NCBI GenBank assembly: GCA_963710355.1
Contig: CAVPZU010000003.1
Coordinates: forward strand, 496,001-560,000
Length of the DNA stretch: 64,000 nt
Origin: Fen-1359 sp963710355
GTDB taxonomy: Bacteria > Planctomycetota > Phycisphaerae > Sedimentisphaerales > Anaerobacaceae
Reading direction: 5' to 3'
Under the pieces are notes generated by a model. That model was not told where the DNA came from, did not search any database, and saw only the letters and a list, made by a program, of their open reading frames with translations. Position numbers and translations under genes: made by a program. Below, piece by piece: positions 1-9,936 of the stretch (position 1 is its first letter; every line of letters starts with the position of its first letter).

Positions 1-1590
1 CAGCCTAAACTAACCGGCCTTATCAGCCCGGAAAAAATGCCCGGCGTGCAGGCGGCGATTCCGACAATCAAACAGGCAATCAAAGAAAAACAAAAAATCA
101 CCGTCTATGGCGACTATGACGTTGACGGCATCACAGGCGTCGCAATCCTCTGGCACCTTCTGACCCTGCTCGGCGCCGACGCAGACTATTACATCCCGCA
201 TCGAATCGAGGAAGGTTACGGCCTAAACACTGAGGCTGTCAGACTCCTCGCAAAAAACGGAAGCAAACTCCTCATCACTGTTGACTGCGGAATAAGCGCA
301 ATCGAATCAGCCGATATTGCAAGGCAGCTCGGTCTCGGCCTTATCATTACCGACCACCACTGCCCAGGCCCTCATCTGCCGAAAGCTGCGGCAATTGTCC
401 ATCCGGCCATCGACTCGTCATACCAAAATCTGGATTCCTCCGGCTCAATGGTCGCCTTCAAGTTAGCCTGGGCCATTGCCAACGAATTCAGCAGCACAAA
501 AAAACTCGACAGCCGACTGTATGAATTTATGCTCAACGCAACCTCGCTGGCTGCTATGGGGACTATCGCAGACATCGTTGACATCCGCGGCGAAAATCGA
601 ATCCTTGTCAGTTACGGCCTCAAGTCGCTGCCCGAAAGCAAACTCGTCGGAATAACCGCACTTATCGAAACCGCAGGCCTTACAGGACAGGGCCTCGACA
701 GCTTCCATATCGGCTTCCGGCTGGCGCCTATGCTTAACGCCGCAGGAAGGATGGGACACGCAAGACTTGCAGTCGAACTGCTCACCACCGACAACTCCGC
801 ACGGGCAGCGGAAATAGCCGAATATCTCAAATCCCAAAACAGCCAGCGGCAGCAAATCGAGAAAAAAATCTTCACCCACGCCTGCGAAATAATCGAGCAA
901 AAAGGCCTGAACAAACCTGCCCAAAAAACCATCGTCCTCGCAGACAAAAATTGGCATACAGGCGTCATCGGCATCGTCGCCTCGCGCATCGTCGATAAAT
1001 TCGGCAGACCCGCAATCCTTATCAATAGCTGTGATGAAAAAATCGCACAGGGTTCTGCCCGCTCAATCCCCGGCTTTGACATCCTCGCCGCCATTTCCGC
1101 CTGCTCGCAGCACTTATCATCTTTCGGCGGACACAAAATGGCAGCGGGTATAAAAATCGAACAGGAAAAAATCGACCTCTTCGCCGAGACACTCGAAGAA
1201 TACGCAAGACAGAACACAACGGCACCTTTCGTTTCCACCCTGAACATCGATGCTAACGCCGCTATCGGTGAATTTAATACAGCGGTCATTAAAGAGCTGC
1301 AGATGCTCGAACCTTTCGGCCAGGGAAATCCTCAGCCCCTCTTTGCCACAAAGGCGGTGCGCCTATGCAGCCCGCCCAGAAAGTGCGGTGCTAACAGCGA
1401 CCATCTGCAGCTGGCCGTCACCGACAACAAAAAATCGATAAGATGTGTCGGCTTCAGGTTTGCCCATTATGAGAAAAGACTGCTCGAACACGACTGCTTC
1501 CACATCGCCTACCACCCACAAATCAACACCTACAACGGCTCAAGTGCCGTCGAATTCATCCTCACCGACATCCAGTTCGAAGAGGACTAA
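1..1590 (+). CDS. recJ: Single-stranded-DNA exonuclease RecJ (5' end outside window)
   Basis: RecJ degrades single-stranded DNA 5' to 3' in recombinational and mismatch repair, in the cytoplasm. The reading frame is open from base 1 and begins beyond the window; about 529 residues are present. The DHH-superfamily motifs are clear: YGDYDVDGITG near residue 35 (metal-binding Asp residues) and ITDHHCPG near residue 115. A DHHA1 region with GGH (SSFGGHKMAAG, about residue 380) and a C-terminal OB-like part follow. The frame is uninterrupted to TAA at 1588. The family assignment is secure; only the N-terminus is missing. The codon usage and GC-rich C-ending codons match the housekeeping genes elsewhere in the window. 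Confidence 0.95.
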   Translation, partial: QPKLTGLISPEKMPGVQAAIPTIKQAIKEKQKITVYGDYDVDGITGVAILWHLLTLLGADADYYIPHRIEEGYGLNTEAVRLLAKNGSKLLITVDCGISAIESADIARQLGLGLIITDHHCPGPHLPKAAAIVHPAIDSSYQNLDSSGSMVAFKLAWAIANEFSSTKKLDSRLYEFMLNATSLAAMGTIADIVDIRGENRILVSYGLKSLPESKLVGITALIETAGLTGQGLDSFHIGFRLAPMLNAAGRMGHARLAVELLTTDNSARAAEIAEYLKSQNSQRQQIEKKIFTHACEIIEQKGLNKPAQKTIVLADKNWHTGVIGIVASRIVDKFGRPAILINSCDEKIAQGSARSIPGFDILAAISACSQHLSSFGGHKMAAGIKIEQEKIDLFAETLEEYARQNTTAPFVSTLNIDANAAIGEFNTAVIKELQMLEPFGQGNPQPLFATKAVRLCSPPRKCGANSDHLQLAVTDNKKSIRCVGFRFAHYEKRLLEHDCFHIAYHPQINTYNGSSAVEFILTDIQFEED

Positions 1591-1710
1591 CCCCGGATTT
1601 CAAAGCCGCCGCGACCGGCCTTTTTAAAAGACGACACCACACCGACCCAAAGAAAATCTCCAAAAGGCCGATAATACCCTAAAAATCATCAAAAAAATAA
1701 AGTTTTTCTC

Positions 1711-1741
1711 TTGACACTTTTTATAATTATAGCAATTATAA
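1711..1741 (+). promoter_or_regulatory. Promoter-like TTGACA with overlapping palindromic operator
   Basis: A perfect -35 hexamer TTGACA lies at 1711-1716. Just downstream, 1721-1741 is a perfect inverted repeat: TTATAATT, a 5-base spacer, then AATTATAA. The AT-rich arms contain the only -10 candidates, at about 1734-1742. A palindrome over the -10 region is typical of repressor binding, but that role is inferred. It precedes the small ORF at 1794. Confidence 0.5.
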
Positions 1742-1793
1742 CTATTGTATCAATAAAAGGTACTATGAGTCTTAGGGGCAACGGAGGATAGGC

Positions 1794-1943
1794 ATGAGCT
1801 ATTTTACAAACGCCCTCGGATTTTATCGTGTTGGTTTTGTTGTTATTGAGCTTTGTTTTATCATCTGTGCATACGTTTCTAGGGTAGTAGTGATACTAAA
1901 CAAACGTATGACTCTGCATTCCCAGATGGCAATCGTTTGGTAA
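1794..1943 (+). CDS. Possible small membrane protein, 49 aa
   Basis: I do not recognise this ORF. ATG at 1794 follows a good Shine-Dalgarno, GGAGG at 1783-1787, with 6 bases of spacing. The peptide has one hydrophobic stretch (GFVVIELCFIICAYV), so a single membrane helix is likely. An 8-codon ORF (ATG 1765, stop TAG 1789-1791) ends over the Shine-Dalgarno and could couple translation. The stop TAA at 1941 is followed in the same frame by 32 more sense codons to TAA at 2040, encoding a charged helix-like tail (IEELIEVMRTDIRYVENTV). The gene may therefore be a longer protein with one nonsense change. Only the promoter, ribosome site and hydrophobicity support it. The rest of 1944-2194 shows nothing else. 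Confidence 0.4.
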   Translation: MSYFTNALGFYRVGFVVIELCFIICAYVSRVVVILNKRMTLHSQMAIVW

Positions 1944-2194
1944 ACTGCCCCTGACAAAGACAATGCAATTGAAGAACTCATCGAGGTGATGAGAACCGAT
2001 ATCCGTTACGTCGAAAACACAGTGAATTTTGATTTTGCATAACAAGATTGAGATGTGTTTTTCAGAGCGTTGAAAATGTCAGATTAATGGAATTTTCAGC
2101 CAGATAGACAGAAAGGAGTATGTGCCGCCTATAATATTTGGTTGCCTTTTTTTGTTTGGAAGTAGAAAAATTTAAAAGAAAAAGGAGGAAAAAA

Positions 2195-5100
2195 ATGAAT
2201 AAAATGAAAACATCAGAGGTTAAACAAAATGTGCTTGTGTTGTCGTTAGTTTGCCTAACTCTCGTTTTTTCAAGCTCGCTTTATGCTCAAACTTTACTAT
2301 GGTCGGATGAATTCGACGGAACAGCGGTTGATACGAGTAAATGGACTGTTCTTAATGAAGCAGATGGGTCCGATTCCTGGTATGCGCGGCAAACGTTACG
2401 GTTTCCGGAGGAACGTTAAAAATAGCTAACAAAGAACAAACAGCTCCCAATGGGGGGCACTGGACTGGTGGAGGCATGGTCTGTAATTCTTATTATCCCC
2501 AGTACAAATATTTAGAAGCAAGGGTCAAACATGACGCCCCTGACACATATATATGGGCGACATGGTGGACTGTTGGCTGGCAAAACGGCGTGGGCGGTTC
2601 ATTCGTGTGGCCTCCAGAGATGGACATTTGTGAAGTTCAGGGTGGCCCTGGCCAGAGCCCGGGACAAACGTATTGGTGGAATTATGGCGGCAGCGGGAAT
2701 GTTTATGCCGGAAGCAGCTCCGGAATGGACGAATCCCAATGGCATACTTATGGGGTGTACTGGGACGCCACCACGTCGCCGATTTTTTATGTCGATGGCG
2801 TTATATCGGGCGCCCCGGTTGGTCCTGCTGAAGGTAACCTGATGCAAGCACAGTTGAAGCTGACTTCTTCTCCAAATAGCCAAAACCGTTTTAGCGGCTG
2901 TCCATTAACAACTATGGAAGTGGACTACGTGCGTGTGTATGATACTCCACCTGCACAAACGGGTACATCACACTTAGCATTAAATAAACCTTGTACAGCT
3001 TCTACCTATAAAAATACTGGCGGTATTCCATCCAGAGCAACTGATATAAGTCCGGTCACACGCTGGGAATCTAACTGGTTTGATCCACAATGGCTTCAGG
3101 TAGATTTACAGGCAATATGTTCTGTTAATCAAGTTAACCTCTTGTGGCAATATGCCGGTGGTAAAGACTATAAAATACAGATTTCGGATTATCCGTGGGG
3201 ACCATGGACCGATTGTATTTCCATTACAGGGAATACAACTACAGGCTCCTATTTAACTCATAGTTTCCCGGCACAAACTGGGCGTTTTGTCAGAGTTTAT
3301 GGTACTGCAAGAACAACTGCATACGGCTATTCAATAGAAGACTTGCAGGTTTTTGGAACGGTTGTTAATAGCAATCCACCAGCTCTACCGAGTAGAACAA
3401 ACTTAGTGTTAAATAAAACTGCTACTTGTTCTACTTTTCAAGCTGCCGATGGTAGTGGCACATATGTTGCCGGCAATGCAGTTGATGGTAGTGATACCAC
3501 ACGTTGGGCATCTGCTTGGGCCGATCCACAATGGCTTCAGGTAGATATGGGAGCAACGTATAGTATTAATTCGGCTGAAATCTACTGGGAAAGCTCTGCT
3601 GCTAAAACATACCAATTACAAATTGCCTCGAGCCCCAGCGGGCCATGGACCACTTGTATTTCCATTCCTGATAATACTACGGGACCAAAAGTGGACATTC
3701 TTGAGTTTCCAACACAAAGCGGCCGTTATGTCAGGGTTTATGGGACCACAAGAACAACCGCTTGGGGATATTCTATATTTGAGCTGAGAGTATATGAACC
3801 TGTTTCCATAAACGTACCACCAACGGTCTCGATTACGGCACCTGCAGACGGAGCAACATATACCGCCCCTGCAAGCGTTACTATCAATGCCACAGCAGCT
3901 GATAGTGACGGTAGTGTTAGCAAAGTTGATTTCTATCAAGGTACCACATTACTGGGTACGGATATGACTTCTCCTTACTCTTACACCTGGACGAATGTAG
4001 CCGCGGGCAGCTACAGTTTAACTGCCGACGCGACTGACAATGACGGCGCCGTAACTACATCAGCAGCAGTTGGTATCACAGTGACCGGTGGTGGCGGAAA
4101 CACGCCACCGACAGTGTCCATCACCGCACCTGCAAACGGCGCTACATATACCGCCCCTGCAAGTGTCACCATCAATGCCGCTGCGGCTGATAGCGATGGT
4201 ACTGTGAACAAAGTCGATTTCTATCAAGGAACAACATTACTGGGAACCGATACGAGTTCGCCTTACTCCTACACCTGGACGAATGTGGCCGCGGGCAGCT
4301 ATAGCTTAACTGCCGATGCGACTGATAATGGCGGCGCTACAACCACTTCATCAGCGGTCAATATCACAGTGAACAGCGGCGGCACACCAGTGCTGTTATC
4401 GCAAGGCAAGCCAGCCACTGCAAGCTCAGTTCAAGCAGGCAATGAAATAGCCTATGCTAATGATGGCAGCCTTAGTACCCGTTGGTGTGCGAGCAGCGCG
4501 GCGTATCCGCAATGGTGGAGAGTTGATCTGGGTGCAAGTTACAGCTTGAGCAATGTGGATATTAATTGGTACAGCACCGCCAGCAGGGCGTATAAGTATA
4601 AGATTGAAGTAAGTACGAATGACAGTACTTATACAACTGTGGTTGATAAAACCGGCAATACAACCTATGGTGATACATCGGATAGTTTTACTGCTACCGC
4701 AAGATATGTCAGAGTTACAGTCACAGGTTCGAGTGCCGGTTGGGCCTCAGCGTATGAATTTAAGGTTTATGGAAGCAGCGGCACAAACACACCGCCGACG
4801 GTGTCCATCACATCGCCGGCAAACGGTGCAACCTATACCGCACCTGCAAGTGTTACGATTAATGCTACAGCAGCTGACAGTGACGGTACTGTTAGCAAAG
4901 TTGATTTCTATCAAGGAACAACATTACTGGGAACCGACACGACTTCGCCTTACTCCTACACCTGGACGAATGTGGCCGCGGGCAGCTACAGCTTAACAGC
5001 CAAAGCAACAGACAACCTTGGAGCAGTAACTACTTCAGCAGCAGTCGGGATTACAGTTAACGCTGCAAACGTTCCGCCGACAGTATCTATTACAGCACCG

Positions 5101-5748
5101 ACAAACGGCGCCACATATACCGCACCTGCAAGTGTCGTCATTAATGCCACAGCGGCTGATAGTGACGGTACTGTGAGCAAAGTTGATTTCTATCAAGGTA
5201 CCACATTACTGGGAACCGATACGACTTCGCCTTACTCCTACACCTGGACGAATGTGGCCGCAGGCAGCTACAGCTTAACAGCCAAAGCAACAGACAACCT
5301 TGGAGCAGTAACTACTTCAGCAGCAGTTGGTATCACAGTGAACAGCGGCGGCACACCAGTGCTGTTATCGCAAGGCAAGCCAGCCACTGCAAGCTCAGTT
5401 CAAGCAGGCAATGAAATAGCCTATGCTAATGATGGCAGCCTTAGTACCCGTTGGGGTGCGAGCAGCGCGGCATATCCGCAATGGTGGAGAGTTGATCTGG
5501 GTGCAAGTTACAGCCTGAGTAGGATGGATATTTATTGGTTAAACGCGGCCAGCAGGGCGTATAAGTATAAAATCGAAGTAAGTACGAATGACAGTACTTA
5601 TACAACTGTGGTTGATAAAACCAGCAACACAACCTATGGAAATACGTCAGATAGTTTCTCTGCAACGGCAAGATACGTCAGAGTCACAATTACAGGTGCT
5701 TCAGGTGGCTGGGCTTCTGCGTATGAATTCCAGGTTTATGGAAACTAA
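2195..5748 (+). CDS. Secreted GH16 beta-glucanase with discoidin and Ig-like modules (one frameshift)
   Basis: Predicted endo-beta-1,3(4)-glucanase (laminarinase type), secreted. ATG 2195 is set by AAAGGAGG at 2181-2188; a signal peptide ends near SSLYA. The GH16 fold begins with LLWSDEFDG. The catalytic ExDxxE is seen as PPEMDICEV (2617-2634: nucleophile Glu, Asp, acid/base Glu). After the catalytic domain come two F5/8C (discoidin, CBM32-like) domains, two Ig-like domains (VSITAPADGATYTAPASV), a discoidin, two more Ig-like, and a last discoidin. The frame changes once near 2384-2391: 2195-2419 is one frame, and the rest runs on to 5748. One added base restores YAAANVTVSGGTLKIAN, so a missing base is likely. 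Modules at 4381-4790 and 5342-5748 are near-identical DNA. Probably works with the GH3 enzyme downstream. Confidence 0.85.
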
Positions 5749-5800
5749 TTAGGGCTTGCTGAAAAAGCCGGGCCACCGGCGCATATAAGCAAGGGAACAG

Positions 5801-5834
5801 GATAGCGGCGGGAATACCTGCCGCTATCTTTTAA
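5801..5834 (+). terminator. Intrinsic terminator after the GH16 gene
   Basis: GATAGCGGC pairs with GCCGCTATC, extended inward by a G-T and two G-C pairs to a 12-bp stem with an AATA loop (5801-5828). TTTT follows at once. It sits 50 bases past the GH16 stop. Confidence 0.75.
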
Positions 5835-5867
5835 ACCGCGTAATAAATCTGGGGACAGGATACCGGA

Positions 5868-5902
5868 GAAATAGGGGGTCAGCCCTTAAAATATAAAATA
5901 AG
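5868..5902 (+). repeat. Dispersed intergenic repeat, copy 1
   Basis: The string GAAATAGGGGGTCAGCCCTT followed by ATATAAAATAAG resembles 6654-6715, where the two blocks are separated by a further 30 bases. It follows ATCTGGGGACAGGATACC, a wording often seen in REP/RAYT-type dispersed repeats. Only these two copies are in the window. Confidence 0.4.
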
Positions 5903-6002
5903 TCCGTCTTCGTCTGATAGACTACGCCGCGACGCTGCGCTAAAGCAAAAGAATTCTGGATTTTGGTGGATTTGGCAACAAGGTTCGTAAAAAATACTTC
6001 AG

Positions 6003-6078
6003 ATTATGGCTTTGCCATCTTAACGATTGTAATTCGAGGGAGATTTTGGTATTATGGCTATGCCATCTTAACGATTGT
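6003..6078 (+). repeat. 28-bp direct repeat pair, 48 bp apart
   Basis: ATTATGGCTTTGCCATC... at 6003-6030 and ATTATGGCTATGCCATC... at 6051-6078 differ at one base over 28 (T against A in the loop). Each copy carries a small hairpin, ATGGC-3-GCCAT. The pair lies 66 bases upstream of the Cys-rich gene and may be its regulatory region. Confidence 0.6.
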
Positions 6079-6143
6079 GGAATCGAAAGGCCTGGTTGCG
6101 TAGCCGGGCGTTTAAATACGGGAAATGTCAAGGAGAACTAAAA

Positions 6144-6503
6144 ATGAGTGAAGACGAAAAGAAAAATGAAGGTCAAAGCTGTTGCTGCTGCAAATGCTGG
6201 AAAATAATTTTTATCACTATTGCACTTTTGGCAATAGGGGCGGTAATCGGCCACGTGATGACTATGAGGCATTATTGCCGCAATATGAGGGGACTATGCG
6301 GCGATGGCTATTGTATGAAAGCCCGCTGGGATAGAGGTGACAAGGAACGTGAGGGTAGTTCGGAACATAAGGCTTATCCAGGAATGTGCAAACCAGGCTG
6401 CACTTGTCCAATATGTTCTAAAAAAGCTGCCTCTTTGTCAGAACCCAATAAGGCCGGTTGTCCGATGATGGACAAAAAAGAGGGTAAATCCGAGAAAGAC
6501 TAA
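6144..6503 (+). CDS. Small Cys-rich single-pass membrane protein, 119 aa
   Basis: Function unknown. ATG 6144 is chosen because AAGGAG lies at 6130-6135; an in-frame start further upstream has no ribosome site. The N-terminus is acidic and lysine-rich (MSEDEKKNEG), then comes a Cys cluster CCCCKCW just before one membrane helix (IIFITIALLAIGAVIGHV). After the helix are more Cys/His: HYCRNM, LCGDGYC, and MCKPGCTCPICSKK near residue 93. Paired CxxC-like motifs suggest metal binding or redox work at the membrane; this is inference. It sits between two carbohydrate-active enzymes but has no shared operon signal. Its upstream region resembles that of the GH3 gene. Confidence 0.7.
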   Translation: MSEDEKKNEGQSCCCCKCWKIIFITIALLAIGAVIGHVMTMRHYCRNMRGLCGDGYCMKARWDRGDKEREGSSEHKAYPGMCKPGCTCPICSKKAASLSEPNKAGCPMMDKKEGKSEKD

Positions 6504-6575
6504 AAGCAGGATAACATAGCAGGTAGTAGAATAGACTTCCAAATAACCCTTCTTGGAAAAATCCGGGGACACCGA

Positions 6576-6607
6576 GGCTGTTGAAAAAGTCAGGTTTTTC
6601 AACAGCC
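6576..6607. repeat. Perfect 13-bp stem-loop, IS-end-like
   Basis: GGCTGTTGAAAAA (6576-6588), a 6-base loop, then TTTTTCAACAGCC (6595-6607). The arms match the wording of terminal inverted repeats seen in several IS families placed back to back. No T-run follows on the plus strand, so a transposon-end remnant is likelier than a terminator. Confidence 0.5.
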
Positions 6608-6653
6608 CCACATCTACCTATTTTATTTACGCCAAGGATGTAGCCGCCTATGG

Positions 6654-6715
6654 GAAATAGAGGGTCATCCCTTCGACGCGGCTTTGCTCAGGGCTTCGTT
6701 AACATATAAAATAAG
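6654..6715 (+). repeat. Dispersed intergenic repeat, copy 2
   Basis: GAAATAGAGGGTCATCCCTT and ATATAAAATAAG echo the copy at 5868-5902, with about 30 extra bases between the blocks. No gene is seen between 6504 and 6866. Confidence 0.35.
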
Positions 6716-6722
6716 AAATCAG

Positions 6723-6808
6723 GGATTATTGTTGTAATTTAAGGAAGATTTTGGTATTATCATAGTAATTGGAACGTTTGGCTGTGTAGATAGGCGTTTA
6801 AATACCTG
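6723..6808 (+). promoter_or_regulatory. Upstream element shared by the Cys-rich and GH3 genes
   Basis: TGTAATTTAAGGAAGATTTT, GGTATTAT, and after a variable middle GGCGTTTAAATAC (6793-6805) occur in the same order at 6028-6120 ahead of the Cys-rich gene. A weak third echo (GGTTGGGTCGCGGCTAAATACC) is at about 9585-9605. It could be a common leader or a spread repeat; no known riboswitch was recognised. Confidence 0.35.
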
Positions 6809-6866
6809 CAGTGACGGTGTGCCGGCAGGCGGGTAGAAAATATCAGTTCATAATAAAAAGGGGTGT

Positions 6867-9567
6867 ATGATGAAAAAGAGTATTTACGATTCTAAAAGCC
6901 TGTTTTTATTGATATTAGCGGTCATATTTGGTTTTTCAGGCTTTGCTTTGGCAATGCAGGGGATCTTAGTTGGGATGGGGATGTTAATCAGATAGACCTT
7001 TCTTTATTTGCTGAGCAATGGCTTGCAAATAACTGCACATTTAATGATTGGTGCGAAGGCGCCGACATTAATCATGGCGGCAACGTTGATTTTAATGATT
7101 TTGCATTTTTTGCTAAGAACTGGTTGTTGATGGACGAAACAAGAGTTAATAACCTGCTCGGCCAGATGACTCTTGCTGAAGAGTTAGCGCAGCTTTCCGG
7201 TGACGGAAATCTTGGTGGTTTTGAAACGCCGGATCTTACACGGCTGGGCATACCTGGTTTTAGGATGTCCGATGGTCCTTCCGGTGTTCGCGTGGACCAG
7301 GCCGGTTGTCTTCCCAGCACGTCTTTTCCCAGCCCGTTAGCTGTGAGTGCGACGTGGGACCCGGAACTTGTTTTGCGTGTCGGTAAAGCGATGGGCCAGG
7401 AATCCAGAGGCAAAGGCCGTTACGTGCTGCTGGCGCCAATGGTTAATATTGTTCGTGACCCGAGAGGCGGCAGAGACTCTGAGACTCTTGGAGAAGACCC
7501 TTATCTTAGCTCACAAATTGCACTGTCGTATATAAAAGGGATTCAGAGTCAGAAATCTATTGCTGTTGTAAAACACTTTGCGTGCAATAATCAGGAGAAC
7601 AACCGGGGGAGCAATAATGTTCAGGTTAACGAGAGAACTCTTCGTGAGATTTATCTGCCGGCCTTTGAGACAGTCGTTAAAGAGGGCAATGTCTGGGGCG
7701 TGATGTCGGCATATAACCTGGTTAATAATTATTGGTGCGCTGAAAATACGCATTTGCTGACGGATATACTCAAGAATGAATGGGGATTTAAGGGCTTTGT
7801 TACTTCTGACTGGTGGGGGACTCATTCCACAGTGGGTTCGGCGAATGCGGGGCTTGATGTTGAGATGCCGCAGACAAGTTATTATGGATCGGCTTTAACA
7901 AGTGCAGTTCCCGGCCAGGTATCGGTAGCAACCATCAACGATAAAGTCAAGCGGATATTGCGTGCCAAAATCTGGGCGGGTGTGCTCGATAACCCGATAG
8001 TTGTAAATGGAAATGTCACTACAAATCCATCTGTCATTAATAGTCCTGCGCATCAGGTCTGGCAAGAGAGGCCTCGGATAAATCCATCGTGCTATTGAAA
8101 AATGCGATAATCAATGCGGCAAAAATACTGCCGTTGGATATAAATAGTCTAACCAGTATCGCGGTTATTGGTCCCAACGCGAATGTGGCTCAGACCGGTA
8201 ATGGCGGCAGCTCTCACGTGACGCCATATTACACGGTTTCGCCTCTGGCTGGAATCCAGACTAAACTCGCCGGCACCGGCGTGACGATTAATTTTGCACA
8301 GGGGATCCTTCAGGCAGCGGATATTCCGCTATTCCGTCTTCTGTACTAACCACGGGTGCCGTCCATGGATTACAAGGGGTGTATTACAACAACAAAACTC
8401 TTACTGCTCCGTCAGCTTTGACCAGAGTTGACTCGACGGTTAATTTTGATTGGGGCGGCGGTTCTCCGGCGCCGGAAATTAACGCCGACAATTTTTCCGT
8501 CAGGTGGACTGGTACGCTTACGCCGACTACAACAGGAAGCTATCAAATTGGCATAACAACCGATGATGGCGGACGTCTTTATCTGGATGGTGTGAAGATT
8601 GTCGATATATGGTGGGACCATGCAGCTCAGACTACGACAGTAGCAGAAACTTTCACTGCGGGCGTCGCACATAGTATTACTTTTGAGTTTTACGAGAATG
8701 GAGGCGATGCGGTAGCCAAGCTGGTTTGGTCTGTGCCGGGCGGCGCCAATTGGCTAACTGAAGCGGCAAATGCAGCGGCAGCGTCGGATGTGGCTGTCGT
8801 ATGTGTTGGAACTAATGCGTCAATTGAGTCGGAGGGGTCTGACCGGGCCGATATTACTCTGCCGAGCTCAGGGGATGACTCTCATCAACGCAGTCAGCGC
8901 AGCCAATCACAAAACGATAGTTGTGATGGTGAGCGGGTCTGCGGTACGGATGAGTCCGTGGATAGCTAATGTGCCGGCGGTGCTTCAAGCATGGTTTGGC
9001 GGGCAGGAATCAGGCAACGCCATCGCCGATGTTCTTTTCGGAGATGAAAACCCATCTGGTAAGCTGCCGATTACTCTCCCTATAGATGTAAATCAGCTGG
9101 CGCCGTTTAACAACACGTATGAGACGGCCGGCAATGGGCCTGGATATCGTTATTTTGACAGGAATCTGCTGAACCCGCAATTTCCTTTTGGCCATGGTCT
9201 CAGTTATACGGATTTCGAGTACAGCAATCTGGTAGTTCCGGCTGAGGTTTCATCCGGCGACGATTCCCTTAACATTAGTGTCGATGTGAAGAATACCGGA
9301 AGCCGCAGCGGCGCTGAAGTGGCGCAGTTATATATTCATGCTGCTAACAGCAGTGTGTTAAGAGCGGTTAAGGAACTTAAAGGTTTCAAGAAAATTACTT
9401 TAGAGCCGCTGGAGAAACAAACCGTTGTATTCACCTTGCCATTGAAAAACTTGCGTTATTACAATACAACGTCCAGTGCATTTGTTCTGGAAAGCGGCAA
9501 TTATGATGTGATGGTCGGCAGCTCTTCCCGCGATATAAGGTTAACCGGCGTTTTTCATGTGGACTGA
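6867..9567 (+). CDS. Secreted GH3 beta-glucosidase with N-terminal dockerin and PA14 insert (four frameshifts)
   Basis: Predicted exo-acting beta-glucosidase that would finish glucan digestion begun by GH16. ATG ATG at 6867/6870 starts a signal peptide (LFLLILAVIFGFSGFALA). A dockerin-like pair follows in another frame (GDLSWDGDVNQIDLSLFAEQ; DINHGGNVDFNDFAFFAKNW). The GH3 core 7124-8098 has MSDGPSGVR, KHFACNNQE and nucleophile Asp in VTSDWWG. The second lobe (SIVLLKN, IAVIGPNA) holds an inserted PA14 domain (8379-8760: GSYQIGITTDDGGRLYLDGV). GYRYFD and FPFGHGLSY plus an FnIII-like end complete it. The frame shifts near 6962 (four Gs for five), 8060, 8330 and 8865; each is mended by one added base. 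Placing the dockerin before the enzyme is unusual. Confidence 0.85.
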
Positions 9568-9755
9568 CCCCATACGAAAGTATCGGGTTGGGTCGCGGCT
9601 AAATACCGTTGTGACAACAATTTGCTTCGTTTTGCTCGCGGCATTATGATACCTGTCAGGTATGGTATCGATAAGGTGGGAGCCAGGCGCCAACTACAAC
9701 AGGTCCCAATTTGATTTTAATGTCTGCAGCTACATCTGATGGAGAGAGTTCTGAA

Positions 9756-9890
9756 TTGAGGACACTGAAACTGATAAAAATCGGCGCCAAAGTGGTAAGG
9801 CATTCGAGGTATGTAATATTTCAGATGGCAAAGGTGGCTATGCCGAGGGCTTCGTTCTGTGAAATCGTCGAGCGAATAAGACGACTAACT
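9756..9890 (+). pseudogene. Transposase C-terminal remnant (IS1380-like)
   Basis: The peptide LKLIKIGAKVVRHSRYVIFQ, then MAKVAMPRASFCEIVERIRRL, reads like the last residues of IS1380-family DDE transposases. No catalytic part, start or inverted repeats are seen. It marks an old insertion at the end of the glycosidase region. The rest of 9568-9936 shows only a short palindrome (ATACCTGTCAGGTAT, about 9649-9663). Confidence 0.6.
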
Positions 9891-9936
9891 TCGTGCCTTC
9901 GGACCTTCGTGGTGAAAAACCTCCATAATCCACGGC

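Noticed and set aside
612..1289. Minus-strand ORF of 225 codons inside recJ
   Set aside because: Shadow of the recJ reading frame with no recognisable motif.
6030..6120. c-di-GMP (GEMM) riboswitch ahead of the Cys-rich gene
   Set aside because: A few hairpins exist, but none of the conserved GEMM core blocks is present.
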